A DNA stretch of 9,039 nucleotides from Pseudomonadota bacterium (GTDB lineage: Bacteria > Pseudomonadota > Gammaproteobacteria > Xanthomonadales > Xanthomonadaceae), in NCBI GenBank assembly GCA_023423675.1, contig JAFAFD010000098.1, positions 1-9,039 on the forward strand, given 5' to 3'. The position numbers and the translations under genes are program-made. The number at the start of each line of letters is the position of its first letter. Within the stretch, counting starts at the first letter, position 1. The notes below the pieces were generated by a model that searched no databases, was not told where the DNA came from, and saw nothing but the letters and a program-made list of their open reading frames with translations. Positions 1 through 6,056 of this stretch are shown piece by piece.

Positions 1-848
1 TGCCGGCGCGGCTGGCCATCAAGCGCAACAGCGTGCAGGCCACGGTCACCCCTGGGCAGGGCACCAGCACCGTCACCCTGCTGTTCGAGCCCGATGCCGG
101 CTGGTGGGCCGACCTGCTGGCGCTGGATGAGGGCAGCAATTTCGAGAACGCCGAGGCCGTCACCCGCGCCATCACCCGCCGCGTGGCCGACCAGCGCCGC
201 GACGAGCAGGCCGCCGCCGAACAGACCCAGGTGGAAAAGGAACTGTCGGTAGCCCGCCTGAACCTGCTGCACGCGCAGGTGGAACCGCACTTCCTCTACA
301 ACACCCTGGCCAACGCACAGGTGCTCACCCGCACCGATCCCGGCCGCGCCGAACAGATGCTCGGCCACCTCATCCAGTACCTGCGCAGTTCGCTGCCGCA
401 GGTGGACGAATCGGTGTCCACGCTCGGTGTGGAGCTGGAGCGCACCCGCGCCTACCTGGAAATCCTGCGCATCCGCATGGGCGCGCGGCTGGCGGTGGAC
501 GTGCAGGTGCCCAACGAGCTGCACGGCGTGCACATGCCGGCGATGGCCCTGCAGACGCTGGTGGAAAACGCGATCAAGCACGGCCTGGAACCCAAGCCCG
601 GCGGCGGCACGATCTGGATCCTGGCGCGAGCGTTCGATGACCACGTGACGGTGACCGTGGCCGATGATGGACTGGGCTTCGGCCAGGGCACCAGCGGCAC
701 CGGCATCGGCCTGAAGAACCTGCGCGAGCGCCTGCGCCTGACCTGCGGCGAGCAGGCCGGCGTGGCCATCGTTGCCAATTTCCCCAGCGGCGTGGCCGCC
801 ACCATGACCCTGCCGCAGCCGGCCAAGGAACGCAGCCATGCCGCTTGA
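1..848 (+). CDS. LytS/AlgZ-type sensor histidine kinase (5'-truncated by window)
   Basis: This is the C-terminal part of a sensor kinase that autophosphorylates on histidine and passes the phosphate to the LytTR regulator encoded next. The frame is open to the window edge (first full codon at 3). A GTG at 33 could serve as a start, but the upstream frame stays open and no sensor part would be encoded, so I read the gene as continuing upstream. In order there is a short segment of unclear role, a charged, probably coiled-coil linker (about 140-285), the His_kinase (PF06580-type) box VEPHFLYNTL with the phospho-acceptor His at codon 288, the N-box LVENAIKHG with Asn at codon 567, and the ATP-lid glycine motifs ADDGLGFG (660-683) and GTGIGLKNL (696-722). 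These are hallmarks of the LytS/YehU/AlgZ class rather than HisKA kinases. Any N-terminal sensor or membrane part lies outside the window, so the stimulus cannot be judged. The gene ends inside the start of the next one, which suggests translational coupling. Confidence 0.93.
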   Translation, partial: PARLAIKRNSVQATVTPGQGTSTVTLLFEPDAGWWADLLALDEGSNFENAEAVTRAITRRVADQRRDEQAAAEQTQVEKELSVARLNLLHAQVEPHFLYNTLANAQVLTRTDPGRAEQMLGHLIQYLRSSLPQVDESVSTLGVELERTRAYLEILRIRMGARLAVDVQVPNELHGVHMPAMALQTLVENAIKHGLEPKPGGGTIWILARAFDDHVTVTVADDGLGFGQGTSGTGIGLKNLRERLRLTCGEQAGVAIVANFPSGVAATMTLPQPAKERSHAA

Positions 849-1608
849 AGCCCTGATCGCCGAAGACGAGGAGCTGCTGCGGCAGTCGCTGGTGGAACAG
901 CTGGGCCGGCTGTGGCCGGACCTGAAGCTGGTGGCCGAGTGCGAGGATGGCGCCAGCGCGCTGGAACAGCTGGCCGAAAAGCAGCCGGACATCGCCTTCC
1001 TGGATATCCGCATGCCCGGCATCAGTGGCATCGAGGTGGCGCGCGCGCTGTCCGGACTGAGTCCGCGCACGCAGGTGGTGTTCGTCACCGCCTACGACCA
1101 GTACGCCATCGATGCGTTCGAGCAGGGCGCGATGGATTACCTGCTGAAACCGGTCAGCGACGAGCGCCTGCTGGCCACCCGCGAGCGCATCCTTTCACGG
1201 CTGCCCAACACCCGCCAGGACGATGCGGTGCTGGAACGCCTGCTGCAGCGCCTGGGCCCTTCACAGGGCGCAGGTGACCGCCCGCCGCTGGCCTGGATCA
1301 CCGCCAGCAACGGCCGCGACACGCAGCTGATCATGCTGGAGGACGTGGTCTACTTCCGCGCCGACAACAAGTACACCACGGTGGTCACCAGCGCCGGTGA
1401 AAGCCTGCTGCGCACGCCGCTGCGCGAGCTGCTGGAAGTGCTCGACCCGCAGCACTTCCGCCAGGTGCACCGCTCGACCATCGTCAACATGAAGGCGGTG
1501 GCGGCGGTCAGCCGCGATGACACCGGCCGCGGCGTGCTGCGCCTGCGCCAGCGTCCGGAAACGCTGGTGGTCAGCCAGCCGTTCATGAGCCTGTTCCGCG
1601 GCATGTAG
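838..1608 (+). CDS. LytTR-family response regulator (AlgR/LytR type)
   Basis: A 256-residue cytoplasmic transcription regulator, the full length expected for a receiver-LytTR protein. The receiver domain (about 3-120) has the acidic pocket E9/D10, phospho-acceptor D56 in FLDIRMPG, switch residue T84 in FVTAYD and K104 in LLKPV. A linker of about 30 residues leads to the LytTR DNA-binding domain (about 151-254), with the typical DVVYFRADNKYTTV strand, the LLRTPLREL helix and the FRQVHRSTIVN motif. The ATG at 838 overlaps the kinase stop by 11 bases and has an AAGGAA ribosome site at 825-830, seven bases upstream. Family knowledge says such proteins bind direct repeats upstream of target genes once phosphorylated. 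No convincing LytTR half-site pair was found by eye in the window, so its targets are unknown. It could regulate the neighbouring membrane protein, but nothing in the sequence shows this. Confidence 0.95.
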   Translation: MPLEALIAEDEELLRQSLVEQLGRLWPDLKLVAECEDGASALEQLAEKQPDIAFLDIRMPGISGIEVARALSGLSPRTQVVFVTAYDQYAIDAFEQGAMDYLLKPVSDERLLATRERILSRLPNTRQDDAVLERLLQRLGPSQGAGDRPPLAWITASNGRDTQLIMLEDVVYFRADNKYTTVVTSAGESLLRTPLRELLEVLDPQHFRQVHRSTIVNMKAVAAVSRDDTGRGVLRLRQRPETLVVSQPFMSLFRGM

Positions 1609-1614
1609 AAAGAA

Positions 1615-1646
1615 CAATGCCACCGTGACAGTGCACGGTGGCATTG
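1615..1646 (-). terminator. 13-bp hairpin terminator between convergent genes
   Basis: A perfect inverted repeat, CAATGCCACCGTG (1615-1627) and CACGGTGGCATTG (1634-1646), encloses a 6-base loop. Read on the minus strand it is followed by a T-rich run (TTCTTTCT), as in an intrinsic terminator, and lies 37 bases beyond the stop of the membrane-protein gene. On the plus strand it begins six bases after the regulator's stop, but the following bases are GC-rich with no T run, so it would end plus-strand transcripts less well unless it only protects the 3' end. It probably serves both convergent units, more strongly on the minus strand. Confidence 0.75.
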
Positions 1647-1682
1647 TGGCTCCCCCCGCTTCCCTGGACCTGTTGGCCAGCC

Positions 1683-2297
1683 TCAGTAGGCCGGCTGCAG
1701 GGTCAGATCGTGGTGGTGTTCGGTTTCGCCGACATGGTTGAGCCTGCCGACCAGTTCCGAGTGCTGCCGCATGCGACCGATCTCGGTCATGATGCGGATG
1801 TCCTCGTGGCGCAGCTCGCGCCGGGTGGTGACGGCCTGCTTGTAGTCCAGCACTTCCGGGTAGTGCTCGGCCAGGTCCAGCGCTTCGGCCACGCATTCGA
1901 CGCTGTCCGCCTTGGAGGTGATGCGGGCGCGGCTGTTGAATGCCTTCATCCAGCGTTCGAAACCGGCCTGCTGGTCGAACATGTTGGCCATGAACCAGAT
2001 GACGAACAGGATCGACACCCACGAGCCGAACACCACGACCACGCGGGTAAAGGTGATGTGGTAATCGTCGCGCCAGAGGTAGTTGGCGATCAGGCCGAGG
2101 ATGAGCAGGGACGCCGCCTGCCAGCCGATGATCGAGGCGATCAGCCATTGGCACTTGGCCTGGGCCAGCACCGCCACTTCTTCGCGGATCTGCTGCTCGC
2201 TGAGGTTGCGCCAGTGCGCGACCTGTTTGTCGAACGGGCTGTGGTAGAGCTCGTTGTCGCGAAGCAGTAGTCCCAAACCCTTGAACAAAGCAATCAT
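1683..2297 (-). CDS. Hypothetical inner-membrane protein with two transmembrane segments
   Basis: A 204-residue protein that I do not recognise as a member of a named family. A soluble N-terminal part (1-50) with a charged helix (LSEQQIREEVAVLAQAK) precedes two hydrophobic stretches at about 51-74 and 82-106, separated by a short polar turn (RDDYH). A charged, mainly helical C-terminal part of about 95 residues follows and ends in a His-rich patch (HHH at 194-196). This is a hairpin topology with both ends on the same side, presumably the cytoplasm. There is no signal peptide and no catalytic motif. The frame is open for 28 more codons upstream, but the ATG at 2297 has a near-perfect AAGGAG site six bases away, which decides the start. 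It is a single-gene unit, convergent with the regulator and divergent from the MpaB-type gene. Codon use matches its neighbours, so it does not look recently acquired. The existence of the gene is well supported; its function is unknown. Confidence 0.85.
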   Translation of the reverse strand: MIALFKGLGLLLRDNELYHSPFDKQVAHWRNLSEQQIREEVAVLAQAKCQWLIASIIGWQAASLLILGLIANYLWRDDYHITFTRVVVVFGSWVSILFVIWFMANMFDQQAGFERWMKAFNSRARITSKADSVECVAEALDLAEHYPEVLDYKQAVTTRRELRHEDIRIMTEIGRMRQHSELVGRLNHVGETEHHHDLTLQPAY

Positions 2298-2303
2298 GGC
2301 TGG

Positions 2304-2309
2304 CTCCTT
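2304..2309 (-). promoter_or_regulatory. Ribosome binding site that fixes the membrane-protein start
   Basis: On the minus strand this reads AAGGAG, six bases before the ATG at 2297. The match to the anti-Shine-Dalgarno sequence is strong enough to prefer this ATG over in-frame starts further upstream (for example at 2381), which lack a good site. Confidence 0.8.
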
Positions 2310-2353
2310 TCTGGAACGTGCGTCGATCAGCATTGGACGATGTGGCAGGTTCA

Positions 2354-2381
2354 GTTCTAGCACTTCCAGCGGGCCGTGCAA
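2354..2381 (-). promoter_or_regulatory. Possible sigma-70-like promoter for the membrane-protein gene
   Basis: On the minus strand TTGCAC (2376-2381) and TAGAAC (2354-2359) are separated by 16 bases and would give a leader of about 50 bases. The -35 element matches the consensus at only three positions and the -10 at four, so this is a weak suggestion based on position and spacing. Confidence 0.25.
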
Positions 2382-2606
2382 TGGGTGGAATACCTAGCGC
2401 CGTAAGGGTTTTGCCTGAATGGGTAAATGTTGGTGCGGCGCAGCATCGCGTCGGCAGCCTGCGTCAAGATGTCGCAGGGTGAAATGTGCTGCGGCTGCAC
2501 ATGGAACCGAGGCTGCGCCGACGGGCTCGCTGGATCGGCCCGTATCGCCCAGAATCGAGGCTGACCGCGCAGACCGCGGCCAATTCCGCCACCGCCTGGA
2601 CCGAAG

Positions 2607-3533
2607 ATGCCGCCGCTGCTGCACCGCCTTTCCCGCCCCGTCACCGCGCCGATCCGGCGCTGGGTGCTCGATGCCTTCCCGCGCGGCCAGAGCGGCATCG
2701 ATTATGACCACCCGCTGGGCGACCCGGGCTGGTTCGGGCCGGACAGCGTGACCTGGCGCATGCACGCCGAGCTGCCCTCGATGCTGGCCGGCGGCCTGTG
2801 TGCACTGATGCTGCAGACCCTGCACCCGCGCGCGCTGGCCGGCGTGTACGACCACTCCAACTTCCGCCAGGACCTGGTCGGCCGCCTGCGCCGGACCACC
2901 GCGTTCGTCGCCGGCACCAGCTACGCGCCGAGTGCCGAAGTGGAAAAGCTGGTGGCCAAGGTGCGCCGCATCCACGCGCAGATCCGCGGCCGCACCGCGC
3001 AGGGCGAAGACTACGCGGCTGACGACCCGCAGCTGTTGACGTGGGTGCACGTGACCGAGGCGTTCGGCTTCCTGCAGGGCTATCGCCGCTACGGGCGCGA
3101 GGTGCCGGTGGAGATTGCCGACCGCTACTACGACGAGTACCGCTGCGTGGCCGAGGCGCTGGGTGCGGTCGATGTGCCGCGCAGCGAGGCGGAGGTGGCG
3201 GCCTATTTCTGCGCGCGGCAGCCGGAGCTGCTGGCCGATGCGCGGTCGCGCGAGGTGCTGGAGGTGCTGTCGGCGGTCAACCTGCCGGTGCCGATCCCGG
3301 GCCTGTCGCGCGCGGTGTTCCTCGGCGCGGGTGCCGCACTGCTGCCCGACTGGGCCGAAGCGATGCTGGAACGCAGCGCCGGCCAGCGCACGCAGGCGGC
3401 CGCGTCGGCCAAGCTGATGCAGGGCATGGCGCCGCTGTTCCGCCGCGCGTTGCCCGATGGTCTGGCCACGCGCGCGTGTGCACGCGTGGGTGTGCCGGTG
3501 GACGTGTTGCGCGAGTGGCCGGCGGTGCGTTGA
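2607..3533 (+). CDS. MpaB-type oxygenase family protein (DUF2236)
   Basis: A 308-residue protein of the DUF2236 family, which includes the fungal mycophenolic-acid oxygenase MpaB and, more distantly, the heme-b rubber oxygenase Lcp. Family-typical features are GDPGWFGPDSVTWRMH (38-53), the hydrophobic helix SMLAGGLCALMLQTLHP (58-74), DHSNFRQD (82-89), GRLRRTTAFVAGTSYA (92-107) and LLTWVHVTEAF (143-153). Conserved His (73, 83, 123, 148) and the Arg/Thr cluster at 95-98 are candidate heme-site residues; I cannot assign the ligand. No signal peptide or clear membrane span is present, so it is probably cytoplasmic or loosely membrane-attached. An in-frame TGA at 2562 and no other start between fix the ATG at 2607, though its ribosome site is poor (GGA at 2598-2600). 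The substrate is unknown and nothing nearby suggests a pathway. The last codons and the TGA run into a decayed SMAG repeat. The family call is firm; oxygenase activity is inferred from relatives. Confidence 0.9.
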   Translation: MPPLLHRLSRPVTAPIRRWVLDAFPRGQSGIDYDHPLGDPGWFGPDSVTWRMHAELPSMLAGGLCALMLQTLHPRALAGVYDHSNFRQDLVGRLRRTTAFVAGTSYAPSAEVEKLVAKVRRIHAQIRGRTAQGEDYAADDPQLLTWVHVTEAFGFLQGYRRYGREVPVEIADRYYDEYRCVAEALGAVDVPRSEAEVAAYFCARQPELLADARSREVLEVLSAVNLPVPIPGLSRAVFLGAGAALLPDWAEAMLERSAGQRTQAAASAKLMQGMAPLFRRALPDGLATRACARVGVPVDVLREWPAVR

Positions 3534-3548
3534 TCCATCGCGTGGATG
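3529..3548 (+). repeat. Decayed SMAG-like palindrome overlapping the stop codon
   Basis: GTTG is followed by ATCCA, a 5-base loop TCGCG, and TGGAT. It shares gatcca and the 13-base string cgcgtggatggcg (3539-3551) with the intact unit at 3581-3604, but lacks four stem bases and has GTTG in place of GTAG. The TGA stop of the MpaB-type gene (3531-3533) is inside it. Confidence 0.6.
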
Positions 3549-3557
3549 GCGGAAAGC

Positions 3558-3579
3558 GCCAACCAAGGTTGGCCTCTAC
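3558..3579 (-). repeat. SMAG (GTAG-type REP) element, minus orientation
   Basis: On the minus strand this reads GTAG, then AG, then the hairpin GCCAACC-TT-GGTTGGC (3558-3573 on the window). The seven-base stem is perfect. The GTAG head at 3576-3579 faces the head of the next unit with one base between them. It matches the GTAG-headed palindromes described from Stenotrophomonas maltophilia. Confidence 0.8.
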
Positions 3580-3580
3580 C

Positions 3581-3604
3581 GTAGATCCACGCCACGCGTG
3601 GATG
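3581..3604 (+). repeat. SMAG (GTAG-type REP) element, plus orientation
   Basis: GTAG (3581-3584) is followed by a perfect eight-base stem, ATCCACGC (3585-3592) and GCGTGGAT (3596-3603), with loop CAC. With the neighbouring minus-strand unit it forms a head-to-head pair. Such intergenic elements are non-coding, are thought to be spread by RAYT-type transposases encoded elsewhere, and can fold in RNA, which may help end or stabilise the upstream plus-strand transcript. Confidence 0.85.
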
Positions 3605-3618
3605 GCGCGGCATCCACC

Positions 3619-3647
3619 AAAAAAAACGGGCGCCTCTCGGCGCCCGT
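3619..3647 (-). terminator. Rho-independent terminator of the M13 peptidase gene
   Basis: A perfect nine-base stem, ACGGGCGCC (3626-3634) and GGCGCCCGT (3639-3647) with loop TCTC, is followed on the minus strand by a run of T (eight A on the plus strand, 3619-3626). It starts about 10 bases beyond the peptidase stop at 3658. The plus strand has no T run after the stem, so it acts on the minus strand. Confidence 0.92.
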
Positions 3648-3657
3648 GTGCATCACA

Positions 3658-5769
3658 TCACCACACCTTGACCCGCTTGTCCGGGGCCAGGTACAGCTTC
3701 TGGCCTTCCTTCACTTCAAACGCCGGGTACCAGGCGTCGATGTTGCGCACGGTCAGCGCACGGTACTGGCCCGGCGCGTGCACGTCGGTCAGCAGGCCGT
3801 TGCGCAGTGCCTGCTCGCGGCTCTTGCTGCGCCACGCCTGGGCGAAACCGAGGAAGAAGCGCTGGTCCGGCGTGAAGCCTTCCAGGGTCTGGCCCGGCTT
3901 GCCATGCAGCGACAGCTGGTAGGCGTCGTAGGCGGTGCCCAGGCCGGCCACGTCGGCGATGTTCTCGCCCAGGGTCAGCTTGCCGTTGACGTGCACGCCG
4001 GGGAACGGCTCATAGCTGCTGAACTGCGCGGCCAGTGCATCGCCGGCGGCGTTGAACTGCTTGAGGTCCTCGGCCGTCCACCAGTTGTGCAGCTTGCCGG
4101 TTTCATCGAACAGCGCGCCGGCATTGTCGAAGCCGTGGCTGATCTCGTGGCCGATCACCGCGCCGATGGCACCGTAGTTCACGGCGTCGTCGGCAGCGCC
4201 GTCGAAGCACGGCGGCTGCAGGATCGCGGCCGGGAACACCAGACGGTTTTCCAGCGGCACGTTCATCGCGTTGATGGTCTGCGGCAGCATCGCCCACTCG
4301 TTGTGGTCGACCGGCTTGCCCAGCTTGGCGACGTTGCGCGCGTACTCGAACTGCTCGGCGCGCTGCGCATTGCCCAGCGGGTCGTCACGGCGGATCTCCA
4401 GGCCGGTGTAGTCGCGCCACTTTTCCGGATAGCCCATGCCCACGGTCAGGCCGGCCACCTTCGCCTTGGCGCTCGCCTTGGTCTGCGGCGACATCCAGGC
4501 CAGCGCGTCGATGCGCTTGGCGAAGGCGGCGATGATGTTCTTCGCCATCTCGTCCGCGCGTTCCTTGGTCTTGGCGTCGAAGTGCTTTTCCACGTAGCGC
4601 TTGCCGATGGCTTCACCGACGGCGTGGTTGGCATCGTCCACCGCACGCTTCCAGCGGTCGCTCTGCTGCGGGGTGCCGCTCAGCGCGGTGCCGTGGAAGG
4701 CGAAGCGGGCGTCGGCGAAGGTCTTCGGCAGGTAGGCCGCGGCGCGGTCCAGCGCATGGAAGGCCATGTAGTCCTTCCACACATCCAGCGGCTCGGTGGC
4801 CACCAGCCTGGACAGGCCGGCGACGGCCTTGGGCTGCCACACGATGAAGTCCTGCTGCTGGCCCAGCTTGGCTGCGTCCAGGAACGCCGCCCAGTCCATG
4901 CCCGGCGCCTTGGCGTTGAAGTCCGCCTGCGTCCACGGGTTGGCACCCAGGGTCACGTTGTTGGTTTCTTCCTGGCTGGCGTGGGCCTGGGCGATCCTGG
5001 TTTCCAGCGCGAGGATGCGCTGCGCCTTGCCCGCCGGGTCGGCCACGCCGGCCAGCTGCAGCACCTGCGCGATGTAGGCCTGGTACTGCTTGCGCAGCTC
5101 GGCCATGCGGCCATCACCCAGGTAGAAATCGCGGTCGGGCATGCCCAGGCCGCCCTGCACCAGGTACGGTGCATTGCGGTCCGGCTGCAGCATGTCCACC
5201 GACACCCACAGGCCGAACAGGCGGTCGGTGTAGAAGTTGGTGGCGTTGAGCAGATCGACGTCGGCGCGCATGTCGCCACCCAGCGCACGCGCCAGGCCTG
5301 CCTTGTCGGCGATGCCGCCGATCGCGGCCAGCTGCGGCTGCACCGGGGCCAGGCCGCGCTTCTCGATGCCGGCCTCGTCCATGAACGCGGCGTAGTAGTC
5401 GCCGATCAGCTTGTCATCGCCGCTGGCCTGCGCATTGCCGGCCGCGCCTTCGAGGATCGCGCGGGTATCGGCCTGGGTCTTTTCGGCGATGACGTTGAAG
5501 CTGCCAAAGCGCGAACGGTCAGCCGGGATCTCGGTGTTCTTCACCCAGGTGCCGTTGGCGAAGCCGAAGAAGTCGTCGCCGGCGGCGATGCTGCGGTCCA
5601 TGCCGCTGGCATCGAAGCCGAAGCTGCCCAGCATCGGCTTGGCCGGGGCAGGGGTGGCATCGGCCGGCGCGGCGGTGCCGGCGGCCGGTTCGGCCGGGCG
5701 GTCACAGGCGGCCAGGGACAGGCTGGCGACGATGGCCAGCGCCAGGGTGGGACGGCGCAGCTTGGACAT
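3658..5769 (-). CDS. M13-family zinc metallopeptidase, lipoprotein (PepO/neprilysin-like)
   Basis: A 703-residue peptidase, of usual length for M13 enzymes, which cleave oligopeptides in the cell envelope. Residues 1-22 (MSKLRRPTLALAIVASLSLA, then AC) form a type II signal peptide with lipobox LAAC and lipidated C22; a Pro/Ala-rich linker follows. The N-terminal domain (about 50-430) forms the lid. The catalytic part holds substrate-binding N500-A501, HEISH (541-545: zinc ligands H541 and H545, base E542), GENIAD with third ligand E602 and D606, and H664/R670 in VHAPGQYR, all equivalents of neprilysin residues. It appears active. The frame extends 33 codons upstream, but the ATG at 5769 is chosen because the signal peptide begins there and AAGAG lies six bases before it. 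Asp23 at +2 would favour inner-membrane retention under the E. coli Lol rule, which may not hold here. The third motif reads NAMN rather than the usual NAYY/NAFY, and the C-terminus is VKVW without the Cys of animal homologues. It is monocistronic with its own terminator. Confidence 0.95.
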   Translation of the reverse strand: MSKLRRPTLALAIVASLSLAACDRPAEPAAGTAAPADATPAPAKPMLGSFGFDASGMDRSIAAGDDFFGFANGTWVKNTEIPADRSRFGSFNVIAEKTQADTRAILEGAAGNAQASGDDKLIGDYYAAFMDEAGIEKRGLAPVQPQLAAIGGIADKAGLARALGGDMRADVDLLNATNFYTDRLFGLWVSVDMLQPDRNAPYLVQGGLGMPDRDFYLGDGRMAELRKQYQAYIAQVLQLAGVADPAGKAQRILALETRIAQAHASQEETNNVTLGANPWTQADFNAKAPGMDWAAFLDAAKLGQQQDFIVWQPKAVAGLSRLVATEPLDVWKDYMAFHALDRAAAYLPKTFADARFAFHGTALSGTPQQSDRWKRAVDDANHAVGEAIGKRYVEKHFDAKTKERADEMAKNIIAAFAKRIDALAWMSPQTKASAKAKVAGLTVGMGYPEKWRDYTGLEIRRDDPLGNAQRAEQFEYARNVAKLGKPVDHNEWAMLPQTINAMNVPLENRLVFPAAILQPPCFDGAADDAVNYGAIGAVIGHEISHGFDNAGALFDETGKLHNWWTAEDLKQFNAAGDALAAQFSSYEPFPGVHVNGKLTLGENIADVAGLGTAYDAYQLSLHGKPGQTLEGFTPDQRFFLGFAQAWRSKSREQALRNGLLTDVHAPGQYRALTVRNIDAWYPAFEVKEGQKLYLAPDKRVKVW

Positions 5770-6056
5770 GGACTTCTCTTGCAGCGGGAAAACCCCAAGT
5801 CTAATCCCCTGCGCGTGTGCTGGCCGCTCCGCCACGGGGGCCGCGCTGTGCAGGATCTGGCTGAACACGCGCCGACGATCTTCACGCCGTCATCGACGTG
5901 GTGCATGCTGTGGGCTGCATGCCGGTGCAGCCGCGGGGAGGTGGCGCGCCGGACAGACCCAGGCGTCAAGAATGCTGATCTGCGGCCGCTCTGGTCGGGG
6001 ATGTGGAGGAATCGTTCGCGCATGAAGCCAGTCGTCTGCACAGGGAACACCGACCG
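5770..6056. other. Divergent intergenic region (287 bases)
   Basis: The spacer between the M13 gene (minus) and the EAL gene (plus) must contain both promoters. On the minus strand a TAGACT hexamer about 35 bases upstream of the M13 start could be a -10 box, but no convincing -35 accompanies it. A perfect seven-base inverted repeat, GGCTGCA (5913-5919) and TGCAGCC (5926-5932) with a six-base loop, lies near the middle and could be an operator or a leader hairpin. A weak sigma-28-like match is at 5966-5992. No small gene or RNA was recognised. Confidence 0.55.
6042..6047 (+). promoter_or_regulatory. Ribosome binding site that favours the EAL gene start at 6057
   Basis: AGGGAA lies nine bases before the ATG at 6057. 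The alternative in-frame GTG at 6003 has only a G run placed too close (about 5997-6000) and would add 18 polar residues before the transmembrane helix, so 6057 is preferred. Confidence 0.65.

Larger units (their letters stand above)
2298..2606. other. Divergent intergenic region (309 bases)
   Basis: This spacer separates the membrane-protein gene (minus) from the MpaB-type gene (plus) and must hold both promoters. The part around 2380-2500 is less GC-rich than the genes. I see two modest inverted repeats: CCTGCG/CGCAGG (2458-2463 and 2473-2478, 9-base loop) and ACGGGC/GCCCGT (2521-2526 and 2538-2543, 11-base loop). Both would lie in the leader of the plus-strand gene if it starts upstream of them. 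No good promoter for that gene, no small gene and no known riboswitch was recognised. Confidence 0.6.

Noticed and set aside
33..35. GTG as the start of the kinase
   Set aside because: The frame remains open to the window edge, there is no ribosome site just before it, and the protein would lack any sensor region.
1620..1650. A SMAG element between the convergent genes
   Set aside because: The palindrome has no GTAG head and its stem is not a known SMAG type; an ordinary terminator hairpin with a T-rich minus-strand tail explains it.
2394..3566. A 390-codon minus-strand frame over the MpaB-type gene
   Set aside because: Antisense shadow: His/Arg-rich translation, no motifs, no ribosome site, and it runs through the divergent spacer and the SMAG block.
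5508..5520. An AlgR/LytTR-like half-site (ACCGTTCGC on the minus strand)
   Set aside because: It is a single half-site inside the M13 coding region about 250 bases after the start, with no partner repeat; chance is the simpler explanation.
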